Source: Alloacidobacterium dinghuense (lineage in GTDB: Bacteria > Acidobacteriota > Terriglobia > Terriglobales > Acidobacteriaceae). Taken from it: a stretch of 64,000 bases of DNA. The notes beneath the pieces are model-generated. The model did not search any database and was not told the origin of the DNA. It saw only the letters and a program-made list of their open reading frames with translations. Numbering within the stretch: the stretch's first letter is position 1; each line of letters begins with the position of its first letter. Of the stretch, positions 40,659 to 49,240 are shown one piece after another. Both the position numbers and the translations under genes were made by a program. The stretch covers positions 2,232,001-2,296,000 of the forward strand of contig NZ_CP060394.1 in assembly GCF_014274465.1 (NCBI RefSeq), written 5' to 3'.

Positions 40659-41516
40659 TCACCGCTCTCCCCACTTCAGCTTTGAGCGTAGAACATCAAA
40701 GAAACCATTGGAACCCAACCGCACCATCCGCACGGCGTATTGTGACCGGCGGCAGCGGAGTTCATCACCCACCTTGAGCGGGATCGCTTCCTGCCCATCG
40801 ACGGTGAGATATGTCTGATCTGGAATGCCTTCCACGCTCAGGCTTAGATTGCAGTCCCCACGCACAACGATCGGGCGCAGCGTCAGCAGATGTGGACATA
40901 CAGGGGAGACGATCAAGGCGTCTACATTCGGCACAACGATCGGGCCGTTTGCTGCCAGCGAATACGCAGTTGAGCCGGTTGGGGTAGCGACGATCACGCC
41001 GTCCGCGCGAAAGGATGCCACCAGCTGGTTGTCGAGCTTGATGGTGAAATTGACCATGCGTGCGATGGCGCCTTTGGCGATCACGACGTCATTCAAGGCC
41101 TCGTGCTCTGCAAAGACTTTGCCATCGCGCCACAGTTCGCTGTGCAGCATGGCACGCGTTTCGATAGCGCAACAGTTGTCACACCACCCTTCCAGCGTGG
41201 AGTAGATATCGGCCAGCCGTACCTCGGTAAGGAAGCCCAGCGAGCCAAGATTCACGCTCATGACGGGTATGTTTGTCTTGGCAAAGACACGAGCTGCAGC
41301 CAGCAACGTGCCGTCGCCTCCAAGCACCACCACCAACTCGGGATCTTCTGCCGGCATCTCATTTCGTGCGACGACGTTCTTCTCCTGGGCGTAATTGCCG
41401 CTGACGGGATCAAGGATTGGCTCAAAGCCGCGCGTGCGCAACCAGAGGATGAATTCGGGCAGAAGAGTGATCAGCTCTTCTTTTTGCGGTTTCGAAATAA
41501 TGGCTATGCGTCGCAT
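40659..41516 (-). CDS. nadK: NAD kinase
   Basis: NadK phosphorylates NAD to NADP. The 285-residue protein has the diphosphate-binding 'VVVLGGDGTLLAAARVF' (G66, G67, D68, G69), 'VNLGSLGFLTEV', 'HEALNDVVIAKG', 'DGVIVATPTGSTAYSLAANG' and 'LTLRPIVV', all diagnostic. The ATG at 41516 is preferred over a TTG one codon earlier. It lies 61 bp downstream of tlyA, and the order tlyA-nadK-tonB on one strand suggests an operon. A tlyA-nadK neighbourhood is common in bacteria. Confidence 0.96.
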   Translation of the reverse strand: MRRIAIISKPQKEELITLLPEFILWLRTRGFEPILDPVSGNYAQEKNVVARNEMPAEDPELVVVLGGDGTLLAAARVFAKTNIPVMSVNLGSLGFLTEVRLADIYSTLEGWCDNCCAIETRAMLHSELWRDGKVFAEHEALNDVVIAKGAIARMVNFTIKLDNQLVASFRADGVIVATPTGSTAYSLAANGPIVVPNVDALIVSPVCPHLLTLRPIVVRGDCNLSLSVEGIPDQTYLTVDGQEAIPLKVGDELRCRRSQYAVRMVRLGSNGFFDVLRSKLKWGER

Positions 41517-41577
41517 CAAGTTTCAGTGTAATCGCAGGACAAACAAATTCTGACAGATAGAGGCCGGTATACCGTCT

Positions 41578-42333
41578 CTAAATCTTCTTTTCGGCGAATC
41601 GGGCGTGGAGTAGAAATTCGCGGTTGCCCTCGGCTCCGAGGATCGGAGAATCAGCAAGCTCGATGGCATCCCCACCCAGATCTCCCACGCAGCAACGTAC
41701 TCGATCGATCGCCAGTTGATGCGCTGCTGGATCGCGTACGATGCCTCCTTTGCCGATATGCTCCCTGCCTGCTTCAAACTGAGGCTTCACCAGGACGACA
41801 CATTCCAGGGCTCCGCTGGATCCGTTAAGAAGCGCCTGAACAACAGCAGGGAGGATAAGGGTCGCCGAGATGAAAGAAACGTCCATGCCGAGAAACGTAA
41901 TGCCTCGCGGTAAATCGCCGGATTCTATGTGGCGAGCATTCGTCCTCTCCATCAAAGTCACGCGGACATCATCGCGCAGCTTTTGCGCTATCTGCCCGTA
42001 GCCTGTATCGATGGCAAGCACTTTCGCTGCGCCGTGCTGCAGCATGCAGTCGGTGAATCCCCCGGTGGACGCTCCGACGTCGAGGCAAAAGCGTTCGGAC
42101 AGATCGATCTTCCAGTGTCGCAATGCGGCTTCGAGTTTCACTCCGCCACGACTCACGTAGCGCAAATCATCGCCAAGAATCCGGATCGCAACATCTTCAG
42201 TCACGCTACTACCGGGCTTATCGATCTTTTGCTCGTTCACCAGCACCCTTCCGGCTAACACCAGAGCTTGTGCTTTTTCTCGTGTCGGGACAAGCTGTCG
42301 AGCCAACAATAGTTTGTCAAGACGGATCTTCAT
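41578..42333 (-). CDS. tlyA: TlyA-family rRNA 2'-O-methyltransferase
   Basis: The 251-residue protein combines an N-terminal S4 RNA-binding domain (about 1-60; 'IRLDKLLLARQLVPTREKAQ') with an FtsJ-type methyltransferase domain. The SAM loop is 'LDVGASTGGFTDCML' (84-98), followed by 'AIDTGYGQ', 'MDVSFISATLILP' and 'VLVKPQFEAGREHIGKGGIV'. TlyA methylates the 2'-OH of cytidines in 16S and 23S rRNA in actinobacteria and affects capreomycin sensitivity; in other phyla the target is inferred. It heads the tlyA-nadK-tonB run. Confidence 0.94.
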   Translation of the reverse strand: MKIRLDKLLLARQLVPTREKAQALVLAGRVLVNEQKIDKPGSSVTEDVAIRILGDDLRYVSRGGVKLEAALRHWKIDLSERFCLDVGASTGGFTDCMLQHGAAKVLAIDTGYGQIAQKLRDDVRVTLMERTNARHIESGDLPRGITFLGMDVSFISATLILPAVVQALLNGSSGALECVVLVKPQFEAGREHIGKGGIVRDPAAHQLAIDRVRCCVGDLGGDAIELADSPILGAEGNREFLLHARFAEKKI

Positions 42334-42440
42334 GCTTCAGCTCTGGAACTTTCAGGGCATAGCAATGCCTGACCTGTTATGCTGCACTTCACACTCGATT
42401 CAGGATCACTTCCTCTGTAGAATACCTGCTTGCACACTGC

Positions 42441-43028
42441 ATGATTGAGGATTCAACAAATCCGGAACGCGAACCAGCGCGTATGAAAGATAGCGGCACG
42501 CAAGGCCCGGCTGATTCCGAGTTGCTGAAGCGTATTTCGCAGCGGGATGAGACCGCCATGGCCTCCCTCTTCGACCGCTATGCAAGGATCGTCTACTCGG
42601 TTGCCCTGCGAGTGTTGCACGATCCTGCTGAAGCTGAAGACGTGATGCAAGAAGTGCTCATGCAGGTGTGGCGCGGCGCACCATCCTTCATCGTCGGGCG
42701 GGGATCGCTCGGCGGCTGGCTGACCGTCGTTGCAAGAAACAGGGCTATTGATGCGCTTCGTCGCCGCCATCCTTCGGATCCGGTCGACGAAGTAATGCTT
42801 CCTGCCTCGGTTGATCTGGCGAGCGAAGCGGAACGTAACACGCTGATGGCGAAACTTCGCACCATCATGCATGAGCTGCCAGTAGAGCAGCAGAAATCAG
42901 TAGAGATGGCCTTTTTTGAAGGTTTGACACACTCGGAGATCGCGGAAAAGACCGGGAACCCGCTCGGCACAGTCAAAACGCGCATCCGTCTTGCTTTAAT
43001 TTCCCTACGAAAGGCTTTGCAGGCTTGA
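42441..43028 (+). CDS. ECF RNA polymerase sigma factor
   Basis: A 195-residue group IV sigma factor with region 2 (about 45-110; 'YSVALRVLHDPAEAEDVMQE', 'WLTVVARNRAIDALRRR') and region 4 (about 135-190), whose helix-turn-helix reads 'LTHSEIAEKTGNPLGTVKTR'. There is no region 3 and no C-terminal extension. A later ATG (42483) is possible; the first ATG adds 14 polar residues. The stop overlaps the TTG start of the anti-sigma gene. The pair resembles SigK/RskA. No copy of its own promoter motif could be identified with confidence. Confidence 0.94.
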   Translation: MIEDSTNPEREPARMKDSGTQGPADSELLKRISQRDETAMASLFDRYARIVYSVALRVLHDPAEAEDVMQEVLMQVWRGAPSFIVGRGSLGGWLTVVARNRAIDALRRRHPSDPVDEVMLPASVDLASEAERNTLMAKLRTIMHELPVEQQKSVEMAFFEGLTHSEIAEKTGNPLGTVKTRIRLALISLRKALQA

Positions 43029-43825
43029 TTTACGGCGACCATATTTCGGACGAAGACCTCGCACTCTACGCGATGCGCTCACTCGCGCCCGCTGAAACGG
43101 CGACTGTGCAGCAGCATTTGAATACGTGCGGGGATTGCCGCGGGAAACTCGCGGATATTCTCGGAGATCTTTCTCTGGTCAGCCTGACTGTACCGCAAGA
43201 ACCGGTTCCAGCCGACGCGCGCGACCGATTTATGAAGCGGCTCCGAGCGGAAAGTGCAGCAAAACCGCCCGAACCAATCAAGCCGATAAGAGCTCCGCAG
43301 GAGCCGACTCGCTCGGGGAACTGGTTCAGCGGACTCGGTTGGGCTGCGGCAGCCGCCGCGCTGCTCTTTGCCGCCTACATGGGAAATACCTCGCATAATC
43401 TGAGGCAGCAGCTTGATTCCCAACGCGACCAGAACGCACAGCTTGCGAATCAGGTATCACGCTCACAGCAGATTCTGGATGTGCTTACCTCACGGACTGC
43501 AAAGCGCGTGACGCTCACGGAAGTGAAGGCTGCCGCCCAGCCCACAGCGCACGTGATCTATGAGAAGGACAAGGGCGCTCTCATTTTTGTTGCCAGCGAT
43601 TTGCGCCCAGTGCATGCAGACAAGACGTACGAGCTGTGGCTCATTCCAGCGAATGGGCAGGCTCCAATCCCCGCCGGACTCTTCCGTCCGGACGCGAACG
43701 GGACCGCCAGCGTTGTCCTTCCCCCATTGCCTACAGGCGTGGATGCGAAGGCCTTCGGAGTCACGGTTGAAGATGCTCAGGGAGTAACGACCCCAACACT
43801 TCCGATCGTCATGTCAGGACAGTAG
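43025..43825 (+). CDS. RskA-like zinc anti-sigma factor
   Basis: The 266-residue membrane protein starts with TTG that overlaps the sigma-factor stop (TTGA), which indicates translational coupling. Its N-terminal cytoplasmic domain has the zinc anti-sigma motif H31-x3-C35-x2-C38 in 'QQHLNTCGDCRG'. A single helix (about 104-119) follows, then a coiled-coil-like stretch ('LRQQLDSQRDQNAQLANQVS') and a periplasmic RskA domain with 'YELWLIPANGQAPIPAGLF'. It should hold the sigma factor inactive until proteolysis triggered from outside. The signal is unknown. Confidence 0.92.
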   Translation: MIYGDHISDEDLALYAMRSLAPAETATVQQHLNTCGDCRGKLADILGDLSLVSLTVPQEPVPADARDRFMKRLRAESAAKPPEPIKPIRAPQEPTRSGNWFSGLGWAAAAAALLFAAYMGNTSHNLRQQLDSQRDQNAQLANQVSRSQQILDVLTSRTAKRVTLTEVKAAAQPTAHVIYEKDKGALIFVASDLRPVHADKTYELWLIPANGQAPIPAGLFRPDANGTASVVLPPLPTGVDAKAFGVTVEDAQGVTTPTLPIVMSGQ

Positions 43826-43868
43826 CCCGCGCTTGCATAGGTTTTAAGTGCGGCACCCACCTTCACAT

Positions 43869-43882
43869 CTTCATCGATGAAG
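43869..43882. repeat. 14-bp perfect palindrome between convergent genes
   Basis: CTTCATCGATGAAG lies between the anti-sigma stop and the beta-mannosidase stop. It sits inside a looser CCTTCA...TGAAGG hairpin flanked by CACCC and CTGTGCTC, which vaguely recalls the REP-like element at 11444. It may serve as a two-way terminator, but there is no T run. Confidence 0.35.
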
Positions 43883-43891
43883 GCGCTGTGC

Positions 43892-46489
43892 TCACTTTGC
43901 AGGCTCGGCTGTTTGCAAAGGCGGGGCAAAGGCGCCAGCCAGCGACATGATCTTTAAGCTCGCCTTGAGTTGATCCAGCGCCGCCGGGCTGGTGACCGTG
44001 ATTTCTATCGGCTCGCCTGGCAGCAAATCAACATAGTTGTCAGAGAACTTCGCGTCCAATTCCCCAAATGACACATAAACACTGCGCGCCAAAGCCGGTG
44101 ACGAGAGTTTGAGCTGGTAAGCATTTCCCTGCTGAGCTAGATCTGCGACAATATTGGGCTCCGGGAGATGCACCATCTTGGTTGGAACGAAGTAGACAAT
44201 GTTGCTGGACACCGGCTTGCCGTCCACTTCCAAATCAGCGGCGCCGAAGATGGCTGCTGCGTCTGTCCCATTGGCATTTACAAATTCAGACAGCGGAATT
44301 TGCAGATAGCTCTTGCTGGAGCCCGCGGAAATAGTTAGATCCTCTTGCTCCTGGCGCAGGACTTTGCCTTGCAGGTCCATAATGCGCAAACGCAGATGAG
44401 CATTCACCGGCGCTGTCTTGTCCGAAATGACATAAACCGCGAGCTTCCCGTCTTCAACATGCGGAGAAACAAGAAGCGGAGCGTAAAAGCGTTTCGCGTA
44501 GTATTGGAGCGCCTTCCAGCGACCGTAGTAGTCGAGACTCGACCATGAAGCTACAGGCCAGCAGTCATTGAGTTGCCAGTAAATGCCTCCCATGTTGCGC
44601 GGACGGATGCGGCGCAAATGCTCCGCTCCGATCTTGATGCCTTCAGCCTGCAGAACCTGGCTTGCATAGAGGAACGACGCAAAGTCCTTTGGCTCGCCGT
44701 AGTAGCGCAACATGTAATCATGGATAATCGAATTGCCTTCGTTGTTCTTCTGGTGAGCCAGCATCACTGGAGTGAAGATGCTGGTGCGATCTTCAGGTCT
44801 GGTGAAGGCTTCGATCGTGCGCATTTCAGGAAACGACTGGAATCCGTACTCGGTCATGAAGCGCGGAAAATGCGTCTCGTATTCCTCGAAGTCGACTCGC
44901 CCATGCCAGACGTTCCATTCGTGCATGTCGCCGGATTGATATTCGGGCGTCGTGTCTTCGTAATCGGAGCTGGGTGAGCTGGGCCAGTATGGCGTCTCAG
45001 GATTGAGCTCGGCTACGCTGCGCGCGATGATTCCGCTGAAGACGGTCAAGTAGTCTTCCCACATGCGCAGGCGTACCTCTTCAGAAAGCTTGTCACGTCC
45101 AGCCCAGTGAAATGCCGCTTCTGTCTCGTTATTTCCCGACCAGATGACGATGCTGGGGTGGTTGCGCAAACGTTGAATCTGGTAGCGAACTTCCTTTTCC
45201 ACCTGCTGCTTGAAGTCGTATGTTCCCGGCTGCCAGTCGTTGCCGAACATGAAATCCTGCCAGACCATGATGCCGAGTTCGTCGCAGATGTCGTAGAACT
45301 CCTGCGTCTCGTAGTAGCCACCACCCCAATGCCGGATCATGTTCATGTTGGCATCGCGTGCCGATTCGAGGACGGAACGATATTGCGCGGTCGTGACGCG
45401 GCTGGGGAAACTGTCAAACGGAATCACGTCCGCACCTTTGGCGTAGACCGGGATTCCATTCACGACGAATTCGAACGACCGCCCCCACTGGTCAACATCA
45501 CGGCGCAGCACCAGCGAACGAAGGCCAGCTCTTGCGCTAGCTTCATCAGCTATGGCCTTGCCTTGATTGATCTGCACATGGAACGGATAGATGGGCTGCG
45601 CCCCATAGCCTGCCGGATACCAGAGGTCTGGATTTTCGATTTCGATGGGCAGAGTCAGGTGATTCACTCCTGCGCGGAGGAAGATGTTCTGACTGGCATT
45701 CTTTTCTTTGCCACCACGACCGTAGTTCACCGTCAACTTTGCCTGTGCATCCTGGGAGGCAATCACGTCAGTCTCGACATTGAGGCGCGCCTGCTTCGCG
45801 CTGATATCCAGCTGATGGATGTATACATTGTCGATGCGTGCCGCGTCCCATGTTTCGAGATGTGCCGGCCGCCAAATGCCGCTGGTGACGAAGCGGGGTC
45901 CCCAGTCCCAGCCATATTCGTAGGCCGGTTTGCGGATGTAGGTTTTTGCATCTGTGCCCGTGCGAGAGCGCCACGGGTCTTTCTCGGCGACCTTGGCAGC
46001 TGCCTTGATCGGCGACGGGAATACGATGCGCAGCTGGTTCGCCCCGGGCTTCAGCTGCGTTTTGACATCGAGTCGCCATTCGCGGAAGGCATTGTCTGCA
46101 TGCAGGGCGAGTTGATCGTTTACGTAAATGTCGGCGGCAGAATCCAGACCTTCAAACACCAGCTCGACATGCTGATGGCTCAGCGTCTCCGACGAAACCT
46201 GCAATGTCGTCCGGTATTCCCAGTCGGCGTTCTCGATCCATTGGAGCTTCGCTTCGTTGTCGCGATAAAACGGATCGGGGATAAGTTTGTTTTCGATGAG
46301 GTCGAGATGCACATCGCCGGGGACTCTCGCCGGATACCATTGTGTCGGCGCAGTTGCATCCGGCGCAAGTTGCCTGAACTCCCATCCGGAATTCAGATCC
46401 ATTGAATGACGCTGCTGAGCTTCAAGAACTGCCGCTCCTGAGAACACAAGAGGGAGAAGAACCAGCAACATCCGACGCGAAAACTTCAT
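43892..46489 (-). CDS. GH2 beta-mannosidase, secreted
   Basis: The 865-residue enzyme has a signal peptide (about 1-24) and the glycoside hydrolase family 2 order: N-terminal sugar-binding jelly roll ('DLNSGWEFRQL', 'VPGDVHLDLIENKLIPDPFY'), immunoglobulin-like domain, TIM barrel and C-terminal beta domains. 'VPGDVHxDL...IPDPFYRxNE' and 'YIRKPAYEYGWDWGPRF' are hallmarks of beta-mannosidases. The acid/base is E455 in 'WSGNNETE' and the nucleophile E547 in 'FMTEYGFQSFP'. It removes terminal beta-mannose from manno-oligosaccharides in the periplasm. An operator-like palindrome lies 40 bp upstream (46529-46540), pointing to LacI control. Confidence 0.94.
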   Translation of the reverse strand: MKFSRRMLLVLLPLVFSGAAVLEAQQRHSMDLNSGWEFRQLAPDATAPTQWYPARVPGDVHLDLIENKLIPDPFYRDNEAKLQWIENADWEYRTTLQVSSETLSHQHVELVFEGLDSAADIYVNDQLALHADNAFREWRLDVKTQLKPGANQLRIVFPSPIKAAAKVAEKDPWRSRTGTDAKTYIRKPAYEYGWDWGPRFVTSGIWRPAHLETWDAARIDNVYIHQLDISAKQARLNVETDVIASQDAQAKLTVNYGRGGKEKNASQNIFLRAGVNHLTLPIEIENPDLWYPAGYGAQPIYPFHVQINQGKAIADEASARAGLRSLVLRRDVDQWGRSFEFVVNGIPVYAKGADVIPFDSFPSRVTTAQYRSVLESARDANMNMIRHWGGGYYETQEFYDICDELGIMVWQDFMFGNDWQPGTYDFKQQVEKEVRYQIQRLRNHPSIVIWSGNNETEAAFHWAGRDKLSEEVRLRMWEDYLTVFSGIIARSVAELNPETPYWPSSPSSDYEDTTPEYQSGDMHEWNVWHGRVDFEEYETHFPRFMTEYGFQSFPEMRTIEAFTRPEDRTSIFTPVMLAHQKNNEGNSIIHDYMLRYYGEPKDFASFLYASQVLQAEGIKIGAEHLRRIRPRNMGGIYWQLNDCWPVASWSSLDYYGRWKALQYYAKRFYAPLLVSPHVEDGKLAVYVISDKTAPVNAHLRLRIMDLQGKVLRQEQEDLTISAGSSKSYLQIPLSEFVNANGTDAAAIFGAADLEVDGKPVSSNIVYFVPTKMVHLPEPNIVADLAQQGNAYQLKLSSPALARSVYVSFGELDAKFSDNYVDLLPGEPIEITVTSPAALDQLKASLKIMSLAGAFAPPLQTAEPAK

Positions 46490-46528
46490 GCCTGCACTCC
46501 ACCAACCGGGAAAAAAATCGTAAATAGT

Positions 46529-46540
46529 GGTAACGATACC
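46529..46540. promoter_or_regulatory. LacI-type operator upstream of the beta-mannosidase
   Basis: GGTAACGATACC is a CG-centred near-palindrome (GGTAAC and the reverse of its second half, GGTATC, agree at 5 of 6 bases). This is the usual form of LacI/GalR-family operators. It lies 40-51 bp before the start codon of the minus-strand gene, and a LacI-family gene is 1.4 kb away. Confidence 0.5.
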
Positions 46541-46650
46541 TTTACGCAGATTACATGAGGAGCGCTTTCACGGAACAGGGCCGCAATTCCGATTCGCATA
46601 AGATTGCTACACTCTGAGGTGAGCCTTATCTTTCTCAGGAGTCGAATTGA

Positions 46651-46884
46651 ATGTCTGAAAACGAAGTCAAGATTACAGTACGTCCCAATGGTCCATTCCG
46701 CGTGGAGGGCCCCTGCAAGCTGGTCGATGCGGACGGAAAAGAGTGGGATCTGACGGGAAAGCCGGCGTTCTCGCTGTGTCGCTGCGGCGGGTCTACGAAC
46801 AAACCATTTTGCGACGGAACGCACTCAAAGATTGGTTTCCAGGCTGCCGAAGCTGCAGTCGCCGCAGCCGACGCGCAGAAGTAA
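46651..46884 (+). CDS. CDGSH-type [2Fe-2S] protein
   Basis: A 77-residue cytoplasmic protein with the complete mitoNEET/CDGSH iron-sulfur motif: C43-x-C45 in 'CRCGGSTNKPFCDGTH', then C54 and H58 as the third and fourth cluster ligands. The single-motif form with an Ala-rich C-terminal tail is common in bacteria, where it is thought to take part in electron transfer or iron/redox homeostasis. AGGAG precedes the ATG. It lies between the mannosidase and the metallo-hydrolase gene, with no obvious functional link to either. Confidence 0.94.
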   Translation: MSENEVKITVRPNGPFRVEGPCKLVDADGKEWDLTGKPAFSLCRCGGSTNKPFCDGTHSKIGFQAAEAAVAAADAQK

Positions 46885-46980
46885 CAGCTAATTCTTCTCG
46901 AAAACTCAACAAGTTGTTTCCTACCGATTTACCGCATCTAACCACGGGTCTTCGGCATCCTTTCTAGTGCAGGAGTCCCC

Positions 46981-47910
46981 GTGGCAAGACGGCCCAACCT
47001 CGGTTTTATTCTTGGCTTGATTGGTCGCGCTGCATTTCAGCCGATGCAGGGTGAACAGCGGAAACCAGTCCTCACGCAAAATGGAGAGGTCGGAGTGACC
47101 TTCATTGGCCATTCTTCTTTCCTTGTCCAGATTGGCAGGCTGAATCTTCTGGTTGACCCGGTCTTCGCCAGTTGGCTTATCGTCTTGCATCGTTTGCGGA
47201 AGCCGGGCGTTGCCATCAAGCATCTCCCTCCAATCGATGCCGTTCTGCTCTCACATGCGCACATGGACCATCTCAATCTCCCGTCCCTGCGCAGGATTGT
47301 CCGCCATACCCGCAGGCTCACAGGAAAGGCGCCGCAGGTGATTGTGCCGTGGAATGTAACCGATCTGGTTGCAGACCTCGGTTTTTCAAGTGTCACCGCG
47401 CTTTCCTGGTGGCAATCGATACAAATCGGCAATGTGGAGATTACGCTGACGCCCGCAAAACACTGGGGAGCGCGCAAGATGACGGATACGCATCGCGGCT
47501 TCGGCGGTTATGTGATCCGGAATGGCGGACATTCGCTGTACCACAGCGGTGACACCGGGTACTTTGAAGGCTTCCATGAGATCCGCGAGCGCCTTGCGCC
47601 CCGAATCGCCCTGCTTCCCATCGGCGCTTACTCTCCGGACAGTTTTCGCTCCGTGCACACTAGCCCCGAAGACGCCCTCCAAATCTTCGCGGACTTGCGG
47701 GCGGAAACGATGATTCCAATGCATTACGGCACTTTTTGTCTCTCGGCTGAACCAATGGATGAGCCTTTACCGCGACTGCTTTCGGCGGCAAACTGGACTG
47801 GCGTGTCTCCGAAAGTGCTGCCTCTGGTGGAAGGCGAGACGAAGATCTTTTCCCGGAATGGCACTTCCAATGAAGGCGTTGGAGCATTGACAGCGCGCGA
47901 GACTGCCTGA
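46981..47910 (+). CDS. Metallo-beta-lactamase-fold hydrolase, NAPE-PLD/UlaG-like
   Basis: The 309-residue protein starts with GTG behind AGGAG. All metal ligands are present: H92, H94, D96 and H97 in 'SHAHMDHLN', H161 in 'AKHWGAR', D191 in 'SGDTGYF' and H248 in 'MHYGTF'. The 'FIGHSSFLVQIGRLNLLVDP' start and the 'HWGAR' element are typical of the N-acyl-phosphatidylethanolamine phospholipase D-like and UlaG-like branch, which includes phosphodiesterases and lactonases. There is no signal peptide; a mildly hydrophobic start could touch the membrane. The substrate is unknown. Confidence 0.9.
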   Translation: MARRPNLGFILGLIGRAAFQPMQGEQRKPVLTQNGEVGVTFIGHSSFLVQIGRLNLLVDPVFASWLIVLHRLRKPGVAIKHLPPIDAVLLSHAHMDHLNLPSLRRIVRHTRRLTGKAPQVIVPWNVTDLVADLGFSSVTALSWWQSIQIGNVEITLTPAKHWGARKMTDTHRGFGGYVIRNGGHSLYHSGDTGYFEGFHEIRERLAPRIALLPIGAYSPDSFRSVHTSPEDALQIFADLRAETMIPMHYGTFCLSAEPMDEPLPRLLSAANWTGVSPKVLPLVEGETKIFSRNGTSNEGVGALTARETA

Positions 47911-47916
47911 ATACTG

Positions 47917-47948
47917 GTGCAAGTCCTGAAGAAGCCATAGACTTGCAC
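47917..47948. repeat. Nine-bp inverted repeat just upstream of the lacI-family gene
   Basis: GTGCAAGTC (47917-47925) and GACTTGCAC (47940-47948) flank 14 bp and end 9 bases before the regulator's ATG. As RNA it would form a hairpin over the ribosome-binding region. As DNA it could be an autoregulatory site, though it is not of the CG-centred LacI type. Confidence 0.45.
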
Positions 47949-47957
47949 TCAGATTCA

Positions 47958-49004
47958 ATGAGTAAAACTGGTCCGCATCCCACGCTCGCTGACGTTGCAC
48001 GCAAAGCCGGAGTCGGTACGACTACGGTTTCACGGGTCATTAACGGTGGACATCGTGTCAGCCCTCGCACCTTGAACCGTGTACACTCGGTGATTGAACA
48101 GCTTGGTTATATGCCGAACCAGGCAGCCCGCATTCTCAAGGGCGAGCGCACAAAAACCATCGGGCTCGTGATCCCCAGCATCGCTGATTCATTTTTTTCA
48201 AGCTGTGCCGAAGCCGCACAGGAAATTGCGCGGGCAAACGATTCCCTGCTCATTGTCACCGTTACAAATAACGATCCCCATGTCGAGATGGAAAATCTCA
48301 ACGTCCTCATGCGTCATCGCACGGATGGATTATTGCTTGCTCCGGCGAACTATCAGAGCGAGTCATTGGCAGAGTTTCTCGGCAGAATTTCCACTCCAGT
48401 CGTTTCGTTTGACCGACCTATCGCGAAGACCGACGTTCCCAGCGTGGTTGCGGATAACTACAACGGAGCACGAATCGCTATTGAGCATTTGATCGGGCAC
48501 GGGTACAAACGCATTCTTTGTCTGGGCGGCGAAACCACCCTCTACACGATGCGGGAGCGGCTCCGCGGCTACCGGCACGCGATTGAAGAAGCAGGCCTGC
48601 CGGCGATCATCGACATGTCAGTGAAAGATTATAAGTCTGCGGAATACGCGATCGAGAGCCACCTATCTGCTTCGCAGCCGCCGGACGCAATCTTCACCCT
48701 CAAGAACAGCACTACCATCTATGCGTTTGAGACGCTGCAAAAACTGCACGTCGCTATTCCAAAATCGGTTGCTCTGCTCGGTTTTGACGACTTCGAATTG
48801 GCATCCACACTCAGGCCGTCGATCAGCGTCATTCAACAGCCGGTTGAAGATCTGGGCCGCATTGCAGCAGAGATATTGTTCGAACAACTATTTCCCACAA
48901 AAAAGAAGAAGCACCAGCTTGGCAAAAAACGCCCGGATCAAGTCAAGCTTGAGACTCGATTGGTGCTGAGAAACTCCTGCGGCTGTAATCCCACATCGAA
49001 TTAG
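47958..49004 (+). CDS. LacI-family transcriptional regulator
   Basis: From the ATG at 47958 the protein has 348 residues; an upstream TTG (47943) is possible but lies inside an inverted repeat. The N-terminal LacI helix-turn-helix and hinge are clear ('PTLADVARKAGVGTTTVSRV' then 'LGYMPNQAARILKG'). A periplasmic-binding-protein-like sugar sensor follows, with 'IGLVIPSIADSFFSSCAEAA', 'DGLLLAPANY' and 'LLGFDDFELASTLRPSISVI'. The C-terminal tail is lysine-rich and ends with two cysteines ('NSCGCNPTSN'). Operator-like sites in front of the beta-mannosidase and of the kinase-transporter pair make it the probable local repressor of mannoside or glucoside use. Confidence 0.93.
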   Translation: MSKTGPHPTLADVARKAGVGTTTVSRVINGGHRVSPRTLNRVHSVIEQLGYMPNQAARILKGERTKTIGLVIPSIADSFFSSCAEAAQEIARANDSLLIVTVTNNDPHVEMENLNVLMRHRTDGLLLAPANYQSESLAEFLGRISTPVVSFDRPIAKTDVPSVVADNYNGARIAIEHLIGHGYKRILCLGGETTLYTMRERLRGYRHAIEEAGLPAIIDMSVKDYKSAEYAIESHLSASQPPDAIFTLKNSTTIYAFETLQKLHVAIPKSVALLGFDDFELASTLRPSISVIQQPVEDLGRIAAEILFEQLFPTKKKKHQLGKKRPDQVKLETRLVLRNSCGCNPTSN

Positions 49005-49046
49005 GAGCTATTCCAGACAATTTGCGTGTGGTACTAACGTTCACGG

Positions 49047-49080
49047 GGAAACGCTACCACCTCCAAATGGAATCGTTTCC
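49047..49080. promoter_or_regulatory. Pair of LacI-type operators upstream of the ROK kinase
   Basis: GGAAACGCTACC (49047-49058) and GGAATCGTTTCC (49069-49080) are CG-centred and their centres are 22 bp apart, about two helical turns, so two dimers could bind the same DNA face. The second site is nearly symmetric (5 of 6 bases per half) and overlaps the probable -35 box. Confidence 0.5.
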
Positions 49081-49104
49081 ACCGGCATTTTTTTCGTGTA
49101 TATT
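49076..49104 (+). promoter_or_regulatory. Candidate promoter of the ROK kinase-sugar porter operon
   Basis: TTTCCA (49076-49081) and TATATT (49099-49104) are separated by 17 bp. The -35 overlaps the second LacI-type operator, as expected for a repressible promoter. The start codon lies 136 bp downstream of the -10, leaving a long leader. Confidence 0.4.
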
Positions 49105-49240
49105 GCAGAGGGTTGCGATTGGGCTTTTCACTTATGAGTGATGTGGTCGCACTTAAAGACTTTGTTCGGGGAATCTTTGTGGTTGTCCAGACTGCACCTG
49201 GCCGTAACGGTGGCGTTCAGAATTTGAAACTTGGCTACGT

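Noticed and set aside
45107-46405. A 432-codon open frame on the plus strand opposite the beta-mannosidase
   Set aside because: It is antisense to a complete GH2 gene with both catalytic glutamates; its translation has no signal, domain or plausible ribosome-binding site.
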